From the NCBI GenBank assembly GCA_964646605.1, contig CAZYEX010000063.1, positions 1 to 64,000 on the forward strand: a DNA stretch of 64,000 bases. The letters are read 5' to 3'. Source of the DNA: SBAX01 sp964646605. GTDB taxonomy: Bacteria; Planctomycetota; Phycisphaerae; UBA1845. Positions 1-9,026 of this stretch are shown here, one piece after another (the first letter of the stretch is position 1; every line of letters starts with the position of its first letter). The notes under the pieces are model-generated. The model saw nothing but the letters and a program-made list of their open reading frames with translations. It was not told where the DNA came from and did no database searches. A program made the translations under genes and the position numbers.

Positions 1-2
1 AC

Positions 3-332
3 CTCGCGGGCGCTCCCTCGAAAATCCAGACCCAGTTGCAACCCAACCTGGTGGAGCTCAACGCCGACCTGAGCGCCTTGGACATTTCGCTCTGCGTCGA
101 TGCGTTCAAGGGGATGGCCTACCCGTACTCGGGGCCCTGTCCCTGTCCGTCCACGATCACCTGCAACTTCACGCCTTGCACGTCCCCGGCCCAGTGCTCG
201 GGCGGCACATGCGTGAAGACCTGCAATGGAGGCCTCAACGACACGTTCCCGTGCATCAACACCACGCACTGCCCCGGCGGCGCCTGCGGCGCCGGCTTCT
301 GCCGAGACGCCTGCGGACGGTGTACACCGTGA
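3..332 (+). CDS. C-terminal part of a Cys-rich secreted protein (5' truncated)
   Basis: The reading frame is open to the left edge and ends with TGA at 330-332, so only the last ~109 residues are visible. The last 60 residues hold many cysteines in short spacings (CPCP, CTSPAQC, CGRCTP) with Gly, Thr and Pro, as in disulfide-rich exported proteins. No sorting signal follows the cysteines. The same flavour recurs in the protein at 52.4-55.4 kb, so it is probably an extracellular or envelope protein. The function is not recognised and the N-terminus is outside the window. Confidence 0.6.
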   Translation, partial: LAGAPSKIQTQLQPNLVELNADLSALDISLCVDAFKGMAYPYSGPCPCPSTITCNFTPCTSPAQCSGGTCVKTCNGGLNDTFPCINTTHCPGGACGAGFCRDACGRCTP

Positions 333-414
333 TGGGGGCGGTAGGGACGAGGGGAAAAGCAGAAACACAGAAACGTAGAAACACCGGGCGACCGAGTCTG
401 GCCAAGGTCGGGGG

Positions 415-552
415 TCAGAGGTTGCGTCTCCACGGAAGCACGGTCGAGATCATGGGGATTTTCTCCGGGCCGAAGTTGGCGGTCCGCACGGCCGTCGTTT
501 CACGAATCTCCTCGACAGTCACGACGACGTCGGGATCAACCTCCCGCGCCAT
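415..552 (-). CDS. possible 45-residue hypothetical protein
   Basis: A short frame with an ATG start at 552 and TGA at 415. The peptide looks ordinary (MAREVDPDVVVTVEEIRE, ending VLPWRRNL) rather than arginine-rich shadow sequence. No Shine-Dalgarno is visible upstream and no family is recognised. It follows the minus-strand gene at 666-1127 in the same orientation. It could equally be chance. The remainder of 333-665 holds nothing else I can support. Confidence 0.25.
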   Translation of the reverse strand: MAREVDPDVVVTVEEIRETTAVRTANFGPEKIPMISTVLPWRRNL

Positions 553-665
553 TTTGATCGTATCGTGTGATTGACGGCGTGGTGGGGAAGGGAATCCGAC
601 ATCGCCGCCATGGGGAGTGGGGCGCGCCATACGGCCCTATCGGCGGATCGAGATCGAACGCGGCG

Positions 666-1127
666 TCAGGGCTCTTCTTCGCCGCCGTCATCTCCTGCGC
701 CTTCCTCCTCGGCGGCCTCGGGCTCTTCCTCCGTCTCCGCTTTGATGGCCCGCGCCGAGGCCAAGTCGAGGTATTGCACGCCGTCCTTCTCGTAGAGTTT
801 GCCCTTGAGCTCGACGGTCTGAAGTGCGAGCGGGACCAGCAAGCGGCTGGGACCGCGTTCGCCCATGCCGATGACGATCAGCCCATCCTCGGTCTCCAGC
901 GCCGTGGGCACGCCCGAGCGGATCGACTCTTGCGCGGCTTTCATCTTGTCCCCGCTCGGAGTCTTGCCGGTCATGTGGGATTGAAGGTCGACGAGCTTCC
1001 CGGTGAGGACCACATCCTGCGGTCGCGTGGCGCGATCGCGGTTGCCGGCCGCCCAAAGGCTTGACGCGCCCGCGACAACGAGGCACGCCAAGGCCAAGGC
1101 ACTCCCCAGAGTTCGACGATTCACCAT
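666..1127 (-). CDS. secreted hypothetical protein with acidic tail
   Basis: A protein of 153 residues. The start at 1127 is chosen because AAGGAG precedes it and a signal peptide begins at once (MVNRRTLGSALALACLVV, cleavage near LWAAG). The mature part reads like a small beta-rich domain (DVVLTGKLVDLQSHM, then VELKGKLYEKDGVQYLDL), resembling a short OB-like or repeated beta unit. The C-terminus is almost entirely Glu, Gly, Ala and Asp. I do not recognise a named family. Export to periplasm or envelope is inferred from the signal peptide only. Confidence 0.6.
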   Translation of the reverse strand: MVNRRTLGSALALACLVVAGASSLWAAGNRDRATRPQDVVLTGKLVDLQSHMTGKTPSGDKMKAAQESIRSGVPTALETEDGLIVIGMGERGPSRLLVPLALQTVELKGKLYEKDGVQYLDLASARAIKAETEEEPEAAEEEGAGDDGGEEEP

Positions 1128-1394
1128 GGCAATCATCTCCTTCGCTCGCAGTGTTACAGCCCCCGCCGGGGACCGGTCCGGGCCATCGGACGCCCTTTCG
1201 TCGGTCACCCGCGTGGAGCGAAACAGTTTACCACGCAGGCCGCCGTCGGGCTAGCCGTCCCCCTTTTTCGCCTCCCAAGGGTCGAACCCCGGCCCGTCGG
1301 ACTGCACAGGGAAAGTTGTAGTTCAAGGTGTCCCTGCCAACGTCCGAATATCCAGGGCGGTTTCTCGGTCCTGAACCGCGTTTTGGGTGCTGCC

Positions 1395-2426
1395 ATGCGC
1401 AAAGAGCTTCTTGACCATCTGGTTAGCCCGAGGACGCTGCGTCCGCTTCGGTTGGCCGTGGACCGCGACCTGGAGGGCGACGTGCTGGAAGGGCGCCTGA
1501 CGGGCGTCGCCGAGGAGCGCTACCTGGTGGCCGATGGAATCCCCGGGTTCGTGCCGGTCGCCGCGGAAGCCAGCCAGACGATTCGGTCGTTCGCGCAGAA
1601 ATGGGCCAAACATCGTTACTACCGAACGCACACCGGCCGGTTCTATACGGACTGGTACCTACAACGCTACGGCTTTTTCGAGATCGAGAACTTGCGGGCC
1701 TTTCTGGCGCCGATGCAGTTCATTCTGGATGCCGGAACCGGGGCGGGACGCGACGCCGCCAACTTCGTGCAGCACTGCGAGGCGACCGTCTTTGCCGTGG
1801 ACACCGCGCGGCCGGCCCTGGAAGTTGCCCGCCGCGAAATCGACCACCCCCGCCTGGGGTTCGTTCACGCGGACATTCATGCGCTGCCGTTCCCGGACGG
1901 GTTCTTCGACTTCATCAACTGCGACCAAGTCATTCACCATACGCCCGATCCGCGGGCGGCGTTCGAGGGCCTTCGACGGAAACTCAAAACCGGCGGGTGC
2001 ATGTGCTGTTATGTCTACCGCAAGAAGGCCCCGATCCGCGAGTTCACGGATGACTACGTCCGAGCTGCGATTTCCAAACTGCCGGCCGAGGACGCCCTGC
2101 GAATCTGCGAAGGGATCACCCACCTCGGTCGAACCTTGGCGGGGCTTCGCGTGACCGTCGAGATCGAGGAAGACATTCCCGTCCTGGGGATCAAGAAGGG
2201 GCCGGTGGACCTCCAGAGGCTCCTGCATTGGAACATCCTGAAATGTTTTTGGAACGACGAGTTCGATTTTTTCACCAACAATCTCATTAACTTCGACTGG
2301 TATCACCCCGAGCACTGCTTTCGCTTCGAGCCGTCCGCGTTTCGTGAGTGGTTCACGCGCGGTTGGGTTATCGAGGCCTGGGACGTGCAGGAGGCGGGGA
2401 TCAGTTGCCGGGCGAGGAAGACCTAA
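1395..2426 (+). CDS. SAM-dependent methyltransferase with Trm112-like N-terminus
   Basis: A protein of 343 residues starting at ATG 1395. Residues 1-60 resemble a Trm112/UPF0434 zinc-ribbon-like module (LLDHLVSPRTLRPLRL) that has lost its cysteines. A class I methyltransferase fold follows, with motif I ILDAGTGAGRD at ~110-120, an acidic residue at the end of the next strand (VFAVDTARPA) and a post-motif region CDQVIHH. It is first in a tightly packed block: the amidotransferase starts two bases after its stop. The neighbours point to modification of a surface glycan or glycolipid, but the substrate cannot be read from sequence. Confidence 0.75.
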   Translation: MRKELLDHLVSPRTLRPLRLAVDRDLEGDVLEGRLTGVAEERYLVADGIPGFVPVAAEASQTIRSFAQKWAKHRYYRTHTGRFYTDWYLQRYGFFEIENLRAFLAPMQFILDAGTGAGRDAANFVQHCEATVFAVDTARPALEVARREIDHPRLGFVHADIHALPFPDGFFDFINCDQVIHHTPDPRAAFEGLRRKLKTGGCMCCYVYRKKAPIREFTDDYVRAAISKLPAEDALRICEGITHLGRTLAGLRVTVEIEEDIPVLGIKKGPVDLQRLLHWNILKCFWNDEFDFFTNNLINFDWYHPEHCFRFEPSAFREWFTRGWVIEAWDVQEAGISCRARKT

Positions 2427-2428
2427 GT

Positions 2429-4165
2429 ATGTGCGGAATTCTCGGCGGTCTGAACACCCGATTCACAAAGAAGAGCCTCCAGCGCCTGCATCATCGAGGC
2501 CCGGATCAGTCGGCGCTGGTCACCAGCCCGTGCCCTCCCCACGGGACCATCACGCTGGGGCAAACCCGGCTGAACATCGTCGATCGGCATGACATCGAGC
2601 TACCCGTACGGATCGACGACGCTTCCATTGTCTTCAACGGCGAAGTGTATAATTTTCCCGAACTGCGCGACGAACTGCGGGCTTTGGGCTGGACATTCCG
2701 AACACAAACCGACAGCGAGGTCGTGCTGACGGCCTATCTTCAATGGGGGACGGATTGCCTGAACCGCTTCAATGGCATGTTCGCCTTCGCCATGTGGGAC
2801 GGAGAGCGATTCTTCTGCGCCCGCGATCGCATGGGCAAGAAGCCCTTCTTCTATCGCATTCTTCCCGATGGTTTCGAGTTTGCGTCGGAGATCAAAGCGT
2901 TTTCCGATCTGGAGTTCACGACCCACGATTCCTTCGAACTGTTCGAGTTCTGCTTCAACGAACATACGCTCTATCGTGATATACTCTCCCTGCGCCCCGC
3001 GGAGTATTTGCTGTATGACCTCGGTAAGGGGACCTGCACCACACGTTCCTACTGGGACATCGAGCAATCCGTGTCACGACGCGTCGTGGATGAGCGTACG
3101 GCCGTCAATGCGTTCATTGAGTTATTGGAAGACGCTGTACGTCTCCGGTTGCGCGCCGATGTGCCCGTCAGCCTCTTCCTTGCGGGAGGGTTGGACTCGT
3201 CGCTCCTTGCGGCCGTGAGCGGTATCAAGGAGGCGTTCACTTGTCAGTTCGACGAGTTCCAAACAACCATCAATGAAGAAATGTACGTCCGCGATCTGGC
3301 ATCGCGATTGGGCATTCAGGTCCGGTTTGTCCGCCCGCGGCGCGACGAATTCTTTCATGACTTGCCGTCCATGAGTTATCACTTGGAAATGCCCACGGGC
3401 TCGTTCAGTGTTTTCCCTTTGTATCGCCTTGCCCGTGAATGCCGCCGCAGTGGATATAAGGTTGTATTAACCGGCGAGGGATCGGACGAGCTGTTCGCCG
3501 GGTATGTGCGCAATGAATTGTTGCTTTCCGAGAACACCGCGCCCGACGACGACAGAACAAAGCACTATGCGTCCATGCTACGGCGATATCATGGCAGCGC
3601 CTTGGATCGGTTTTGTCGCATGGCCTCGCGCAGCGGACTGATGGGCGCCGGCCTGCTAAAGATGTTCCTTTTGCCCTACTGGAGCGAACGAAAGTCGGTG
3701 GTCGAAAACATATGTTACATCGAGAGCCGGATTTTTATGCAGCCGCTTCTGCAAATGGCGGATCGCATGTGCATGGCCCACGGATTGGAGAACCGTTGTC
3801 CTTTTCTGGACTATCGACTGGTCGAGTTCGCGTTTTCCCTTGATGACTCCCTGCGATTCCGTGACGGAACGGGAAAGTGGATCGTCCATCGCGCCGCGGA
3901 AAAGCTTCTGCCGAAAAATTCCCTTGTGCTACGGCGAGCGGTGAAAGACGGACTTCCCACACCCGCCAACTTGTGGCTCTATGGAAAACACGGGTTCGAC
4001 CGCAAACACTGGAACGCACTGATGACCGCGGAGTGCATCCGAAGCCTGTCGGGTCATGGGGACGAAGTGACCGCCGAGCGAAGTGCCGACAAGGCAACGG
4101 TCGTGCCGCCTCGCAGGATGGGTCTGACCAGCGACGTCGTTGAGCAACCGGCGATTGCCCCATGA
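2429..4165 (+). CDS. asparagine synthase-like glutamine amidotransferase
   Basis: A protein of 578 residues. The start at ATG 2429 puts the nucleophile Cys at position 2 (MCGILGG) as in class II glutamine amidotransferases. Residues 1-~190 form the Ntn glutaminase domain (HHRGPDQS, NGEVYNF). The C-terminal half is an ATP-pyrophosphatase synthetase domain with the PP-loop at ~252-258, reading AGGLDSS in place of the common SGGxDSS. AsnB makes asparagine from aspartate, ATP and glutamine, but relatives in polysaccharide clusters amidate sugars or peptides. Here it sits between a methyltransferase and a glycosyltransferase and overlaps the latter, so a role in glycan amidation is the better inference. 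Confidence 0.85.
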   Translation: MCGILGGLNTRFTKKSLQRLHHRGPDQSALVTSPCPPHGTITLGQTRLNIVDRHDIELPVRIDDASIVFNGEVYNFPELRDELRALGWTFRTQTDSEVVLTAYLQWGTDCLNRFNGMFAFAMWDGERFFCARDRMGKKPFFYRILPDGFEFASEIKAFSDLEFTTHDSFELFEFCFNEHTLYRDILSLRPAEYLLYDLGKGTCTTRSYWDIEQSVSRRVVDERTAVNAFIELLEDAVRLRLRADVPVSLFLAGGLDSSLLAAVSGIKEAFTCQFDEFQTTINEEMYVRDLASRLGIQVRFVRPRRDEFFHDLPSMSYHLEMPTGSFSVFPLYRLARECRRSGYKVVLTGEGSDELFAGYVRNELLLSENTAPDDDRTKHYASMLRRYHGSALDRFCRMASRSGLMGAGLLKMFLLPYWSERKSVVENICYIESRIFMQPLLQMADRMCMAHGLENRCPFLDYRLVEFAFSLDDSLRFRDGTGKWIVHRAAEKLLPKNSLVLRRAVKDGLPTPANLWLYGKHGFDRKHWNALMTAECIRSLSGHGDEVTAERSADKATVVPPRRMGLTSDVVEQPAIAP

Positions 4166-4989
4166 GTGTAGGTGAGTGTAGTGAACCGAGCGGATCGTCT
4201 CCATCTGTCGCCTTGACGGTGATCGTCCCATGCTTCAATGAAAAAGATAACATTGAGCCTCTTGTCGAACGCATCGCTGCCGTTTTTCAGTCGCTCCACA
4301 TCGTCGGCGAGGTGTTATTGATCGACGACGGAAGCAAAGATGGGACATGGGTCGAGATTGTTCGCCACCAGGAGTGTCGTCCTTGCGTTCGCGGCATTCG
4401 ACATGACCGCAATGTGGGAATCGAACGTGCCTGGCGCACCGGTTTGGGGGCGAGCCGAGGCGCCCTAGTGTGCCTGATCGACGCCGATCTCCAGAACCGT
4501 CCCGAAGACATTGCCCCGCTGTACATTCGTTTTGGGGAGGAAGCGGCGGACATTGTTCAAGGCGTTCGCCTGCCGGTCGTGGAAATGCACAGACACCGAC
4601 TGTTCACGCGAGGGTTGAATGGACTGTTGAACGCGAGCTTTGGGTCGAACCTTCGCGACGGCAAATCCGGCTTTCTCTTGTGCCGGAAGGACACATTGGC
4701 CGCAATCCTCGCGCACCGCTATCGTTATCGGTACTTTCAATCGCTCATTGGCGCCGCCGCTTGGATGCGAGGGTTCTCCATTGCCGAGGTCGAGACAGTC
4801 TTCGAGCCGCGGCGCAACGGACACTCATTCCTATCGCGTTTTCCACTCCTGTCTTGCGCGCGCATCGTGTGGGAACTCTTCAAGTTCCGCCTGGAAACCT
4901 GGACCGCGCGGCGGCCTGTTGCCAAACGCCCCAGTCCCGGTGTACGGCGGTCTGCATGGGACACGACCCCGGACTCGCCGACTGTATGA
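4162..4989 (+). CDS. GT2 family glycosyltransferase (dolichol-phosphate-mannose synthase-like)
   Basis: A protein of 275 residues whose ATG overlaps the upstream stop (ATGA). It has the GT-A fold signature: VIVPCFNEKDNIEPL at the start, LLIDDGSKDGT for nucleotide-sugar binding, and the metal-binding DADLQNRPED. No clear membrane helices are present, so it resembles the soluble polyprenyl-phosphate glycosyltransferases that transfer a sugar from an NDP donor to a lipid phosphate. Such enzymes often feed GT39-like membrane transferases, and one lies just downstream on the opposite strand (5677-8871). Donor sugar unknown. Confidence 0.85.
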   Translation: MSVGECSEPSGSSPSVALTVIVPCFNEKDNIEPLVERIAAVFQSLHIVGEVLLIDDGSKDGTWVEIVRHQECRPCVRGIRHDRNVGIERAWRTGLGASRGALVCLIDADLQNRPEDIAPLYIRFGEEAADIVQGVRLPVVEMHRHRLFTRGLNGLLNASFGSNLRDGKSGFLLCRKDTLAAILAHRYRYRYFQSLIGAAAWMRGFSIAEVETVFEPRRNGHSFLSRFPLLSCARIVWELFKFRLETWTARRPVAKRPSPGVRRSAWDTTPDSPTV

Positions 4990-5690
4990 GCATCGCGGCA
5001 TCCATTGCAGGCTTCGAGGAGGTTGCGGCTCGCAACGATGCGTTCGCCCTCGAACATGATATTGACGCCTACTATGAGCGATCCAGTGCGTTGATTCGTT
5101 ATGTCGAACGACGGCGGCTGGAATGCATTCGCGACCTGCTCAGGCCTGGACCATCGGAGCGCATCCTGGAAGTCGGATGCGGCGGAGGACACGTTCTGCG
5201 TCTATTCCCCCATCAGCAACTGACGGGCGTGGATGTATCTCAACGGATGCTCGACAAGGCGCGGCGCAACTTGCAGGGGTATGATGTGCGGCTCGTCCAG
5301 GGTGAACTGTCGCAATGTTGTCTTCCCCGAGCCGATTTTGGTCGCATTGTCTGTACCGAGGTTTTGGAGCACACGGTCGACCCGAGCGCGATTCTCCAGG
5401 AAATTCGCAACCTGCTGGCACGCAACGGTCGGGTCGTGATTACGTTCCCCAATGACCGCTTGATCCATCAAATCAAGGCTGTGTTTCGTCGCACCTGCCT
5501 GGACCGGCTCTCGTGGATGGGCCGATTGTCATGGGGCGGTGATACCTATCACCTGCACGTGTGGTCGGTTCCGGAAATGCGTGCTTTGCTTCGCGGTTTC
5601 TTCAACATTGAGCGCGAACGCATGATTCCTTCGCGCTTCTTACCGATCCGGTGCTGCTTTCAGTGTTCCGTCGACGTCACGGTGCCGTAG
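4986..5690 (+). CDS. class I SAM-dependent methyltransferase
   Basis: A protein of 234 residues starting in an ATGA overlap with the glycosyltransferase. It has motif I ILEVGCGGGHVL, an acidic loop VDVSQRMLD, and the post-I segment IVCTEVLEHTVDP typical of Methyltransf_11/UbiG-like enzymes. Last of four genes that overlap or nearly touch, so co-translation is likely. Its final 14 bases overlap the 3' end of the convergent membrane protein gene. Substrate unknown; methylation of a sugar or lipid carrier fits the neighbourhood. Confidence 0.8.
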   Translation: MSIAASIAGFEEVAARNDAFALEHDIDAYYERSSALIRYVERRRLECIRDLLRPGPSERILEVGCGGGHVLRLFPHQQLTGVDVSQRMLDKARRNLQGYDVRLVQGELSQCCLPRADFGRIVCTEVLEHTVDPSAILQEIRNLLARNGRVVITFPNDRLIHQIKAVFRRTCLDRLSWMGRLSWGGDTYHLHVWSVPEMRALLRGFFNIERERMIPSRFLPIRCCFQCSVDVTVP

Positions 5691-8600
5691 GTACGACGGC
5701 ATTCCGGCCCATGACGGGCAAAGGCGTGAGCAGCGCGCCCAATCCCCGCAGCGCCGTCAGTGTCCATTGCCATGTGTAGGCGACGACCAGTGCGGCGAAG
5801 AGTTGTAGCTGTGGTTGCACCGGCACGGCATAGCGCGGTCCGATCCCGGCGACGAATGCCGATGCAACGATTTGAACTGCAACCACCGCCGCGATAATCA
5901 TCCACGCGGTGCGCCGTTGCGTGAAGAAGGTCAGCAATCCGCCCATCACGCAAACCAACGTCAACTCCTCATACAGTGAATCACCCAGGCTGAGAACAGG
6001 CGGACCCTTTTCGATATGGCGATAGTACGCGCGGGCGACTGCAGTCCATAGAGATGTCGTCGAGGTCGGGTCACTGGACAGTGCCAACTCCGCCGCATAC
6101 ACATTCAGTTGCCGACGTAACGGTTCGGTGTACATTCCGGAATCAATGATGTCCGCGTCCGGCGATCGCCTGCCGCCGCGACCCGCTGCGCCGCCCGGCT
6201 GGTAGCGGTAGCTCGAATCGGGTGTCAGCATCATCCACGCAGAGTACTTGACCGTACCCAACGCCAGGGCGACGGGATCCTCAAGCAGCGATTCGGCGGC
6301 CGCACTGCCGAGAATCCCGCTGGACTCGCTTAGCGATGTTTGATGAACGGCGCGATACGCCTGCCAGACGGTCCATGCCATTCCTACGTCAGCGTCCGCA
6401 TCCAATCGGCCGTCGGATTTTGCGTCATCGACGACCCTTTGGATCTCCGCGAGTTGGGCGTGAGGTTTCCCGCTGACGCGCTCCACATTGGCGGCGCGAT
6501 TGTAAAGAGCAAAATCGAAAGTCCGTGCAAAGGAATTGGCCCCATAGGTCAACTGGTTCTGTATCCACCAGGGGCCGATCAAGAGCGCAGCCGGAACGCC
6601 GGCTCTGGCAATCACCCCGATACAACGGCGCAGCGTAACCCCACCGGCAGACCGCTCTTTCCAAAGGCGATGCGCCGCCACGATGGGGATCAAAAGAGCC
6701 ACGGTCAGTCCGATCGGTCGAAACAAATAGGCGACCCCGCAGAGCAGCGACGCGACGGCAAGCGCTCGTCTGTTTCCGTCTAGATGAAAGCAAACGAGAA
6801 AGTAAACCGCCGCGGCCACTGAAAACGCATAAGGTGTTTCAGTCATGACTTGATTAGCAAACGCAAGCATAGGTAAACTACACGCGCACAAAACACCCGC
6901 TAGGAGCATCACGCCGCGCCGCTCGGTGAGCCGCCATGCCGTCATTGCCGTGAACAGGACCACTCCGACCGTCATGACGTGCTGCGCCACGAGCAAGGCC
7001 ATACCACTTGCCGATCCGAATACGCGGAATAGAACCCCTAAGAGCAGTGGGTACGCGGGTGTACGCAGGAGAAACAGCTCGTGACCAAAGTCGAAGCGGT
7101 CGGCCACGCCGCGGGCCAGCTCGAGATACTCGATCGAAGTCGGCACAATCCAAAGGTTGGAGGCCGAAAAGCATAACGTTTCGATCGCAAGCGCAATAAG
7201 CAGCACGACTCCGAGTGGTCGTGTGACGGGACCGTGGAGGAAAGTCCAGGTGCGAGCGCGAGATGCGGCGCGTCGCATGAACATGATGATCCATTGCGAC
7301 CCCTGCACCACGACGAGCGAAAGATAGATGCAAAGTATGGGCTTCACGGAGACGACATAGCGCGTCTGCGAAGCACTAAGGAACGCCGAAACCATGACAT
7401 GCAGCAGGACCACGGATCCGACAAGGGCCCAGGCCCAACGCCGCGATGCAACGAGAGAGCAGAACCCACCAAGCAGCCCCAGTAGTATGAACTCCTCAAA
7501 CAGCGAATCTCCCAATCCCAACAGGGGCGGCCCCAGGTCCACGCTGCGCCGGAACCATAGAGCAATTGCGCTCCAGACCGACGTCATAGTCGTCACGTCT
7601 GTGCGTAGAGCGAGATAATGGCGGAAGTCGCTCAGCCGCCATTCCCACGATCCCTCCCCGCGTTCGTACGTTCCGATGTCCAACAGATCGGCGCCCGCGT
7701 CTCTCTTGCCCTCCAAACCCGGCGCGCCGCCGGGCTGGAAGCGATACACGGGGTCGGGTGAGAGCAACATCCACGCGGCGTAGCGGAAGGTGCCGATGAA
7801 GATCGACCACGGGTTTTCGCGCATCAGGTCCCGCCCGGCCTGGCCGAGCCTGGCGCTGCCCGCCGCGAAGTCCAACCCACGCACCGTTTTGTAGGCTTTG
7901 AGGACCGTCGCACGGTCACGATAGTCCGCGCTGGGCGGCAGATATCCGGCTTGTTTGGCCTCCTCGAGAACTCGATGGATGTCGAGCATGGCCTCGCTGG
8001 TTACAGAATCGAGACCGTCAAACGTCGCCGCCCGCAAGTAATACATATAGTCCAGACAGCGCGTCGCTTGCACGCTATGGTGTGCAAAGGCGCTGACGGC
8101 CATCCAAGGCGCGGCTATGACCATTGCCGGAAGAACTGCCAGAGTCATCGAAACGCCGCCTCGTCGTACGGTCTCGGCGAACGGTCTGCCGCGGCGAATC
8201 ATCCAGGTGTGGCGGAGCGCCACAAGAGCACAGACGGGGAGTAGATACAGAGCGACCGGACGCAGCAAATAGCCTACGCCCGCAAGCACCGACGCCGCTA
8301 CAAGCCACTTCCGGGCTGAGCTATCAGAAAACCTGAGCAGCGCATAGATGCAGAGCATCAATACCAGTGTGTATGAAGTTTCGGTAAGAACGAGGTTTGC
8401 ATAGGCGAGGATTTGTAGACTGCACGCGCAGGCGAGTCCGGCGAGAATGGCGATGGATCGACGACCGGTCAATTGCAGAGCGACCGCAGCGGTTACGACG
8501 GCTGTGGCCGCAGCCATCAAGTGCTGGAAAACAAGAATGGCCCCGGGACTGGCCGATCCAAAGAGCAAAAATATCGTCGCCAGAAATAGAGGATACCCGG

Positions 8601-8871
8601 GCGTGCGGACCAGGAAGAGTTCATCCGTAAAGTCGAAGCGATCCGCGATGCCGACGGCCAATTGTATGTAATCAACGGAGTCCGGATAAACCCACAACTG
8701 AGAAGCCCAGAAAGAAACGCCGTTGGTCAGCAGCGCGGCCACGCCGACCCATACGTAGACCCGGAGATGGGTGTGTGTGTGAGGTCCGATCCGCACGCCG
8801 TCCGGCTCCAGTGTAGGCTCAACCGGGTCACCCTGGACAAGACGCCGGAGAACCCAGGAGTTATCGGTCAA
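5677..8871 (-). CDS. membrane GT39/ArnT-like protein made of two fused homologous halves
   Basis: A protein of 1064 residues with many membrane helices. Residues ~60-530 and ~575-1045 are homologous to each other. Both carry ADRFDF..ELFL.RTP.YPL.L, an FGSAS motif, LACACSL or LCACSL, TETSY or TETPY, a YRFQPGG or YRYQPGG loop and GDSLxEE. This is the organisation of glycosyltransferase family 39/ArnT-like proteins, which move a sugar from a polyprenyl phosphate across the membrane, but doubled in one reading frame. An acidic residue in the first loop (PDSVDY; PTSIEY in copy 2) sits where GT39 catalytic acids occur. It probably works with the convergent GT2/methyltransferase block. Family assignment is by architecture, not a database search. 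Confidence 0.7.
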   Translation of the reverse strand: MTDNSWVLRRLVQGDPVEPTLEPDGVRIGPHTHTHLRVYVWVGVAALLTNGVSFWASQLWVYPDSVDYIQLAVGIADRFDFTDELFLVRTPGYPLFLATIFLLFGSASPGAILVFQHLMAAATAVVTAAVALQLTGRRSIAILAGLACACSLQILAYANLVLTETSYTLVLMLCIYALLRFSDSSARKWLVAASVLAGVGYLLRPVALYLLPVCALVALRHTWMIRRGRPFAETVRRGGVSMTLAVLPAMVIAAPWMAVSAFAHHSVQATRCLDYMYYLRAATFDGLDSVTSEAMLDIHRVLEEAKQAGYLPPSADYRDRATVLKAYKTVRGLDFAAGSARLGQAGRDLMRENPWSIFIGTFRYAAWMLLSPDPVYRFQPGGAPGLEGKRDAGADLLDIGTYERGEGSWEWRLSDFRHYLALRTDVTTMTSVWSAIALWFRRSVDLGPPLLGLGDSLFEEFILLGLLGGFCSLVASRRWAWALVGSVVLLHVMVSAFLSASQTRYVVSVKPILCIYLSLVVVQGSQWIIMFMRRAASRARTWTFLHGPVTRPLGVVLLIALAIETLCFSASNLWIVPTSIEYLELARGVADRFDFGHELFLLRTPAYPLLLGVLFRVFGSASGMALLVAQHVMTVGVVLFTAMTAWRLTERRGVMLLAGVLCACSLPMLAFANQVMTETPYAFSVAAAVYFLVCFHLDGNRRALAVASLLCGVAYLFRPIGLTVALLIPIVAAHRLWKERSAGGVTLRRCIGVIARAGVPAALLIGPWWIQNQLTYGANSFARTFDFALYNRAANVERVSGKPHAQLAEIQRVVDDAKSDGRLDADADVGMAWTVWQAYRAVHQTSLSESSGILGSAAAESLLEDPVALALGTVKYSAWMMLTPDSSYRYQPGGAAGRGGRRSPDADIIDSGMYTEPLRRQLNVYAAELALSSDPTSTTSLWTAVARAYYRHIEKGPPVLSLGDSLYEELTLVCVMGGLLTFFTQRRTAWMIIAAVVAVQIVASAFVAGIGPRYAVPVQPQLQLFAALVVAYTWQWTLTALRGLGALLTPLPVMGRNAVVPTAP

Positions 8872-9026
8872 GCGAGAGGTCCGGTATAGGTCGGTTTCGG
8901 AGGGCTGTCATTCGCGGACCTCGATGAGGGCACGCCGACAACCGAGGGTTTTGCCCGAGGCGAGATTGTTTCGTACGTTGCCTAGGGTGCGCCGAACCGC
9001 GCCCAAGTCCGATAAGGCCTCGTCGA

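Noticed and set aside
7236..7248. GGAGGAAAGTCC-like string resembling the conserved RNase P RNA core
   Set aside because: It lies inside the coding sequence of the doubled GT39-like protein and lacks the other conserved RNase P segments.
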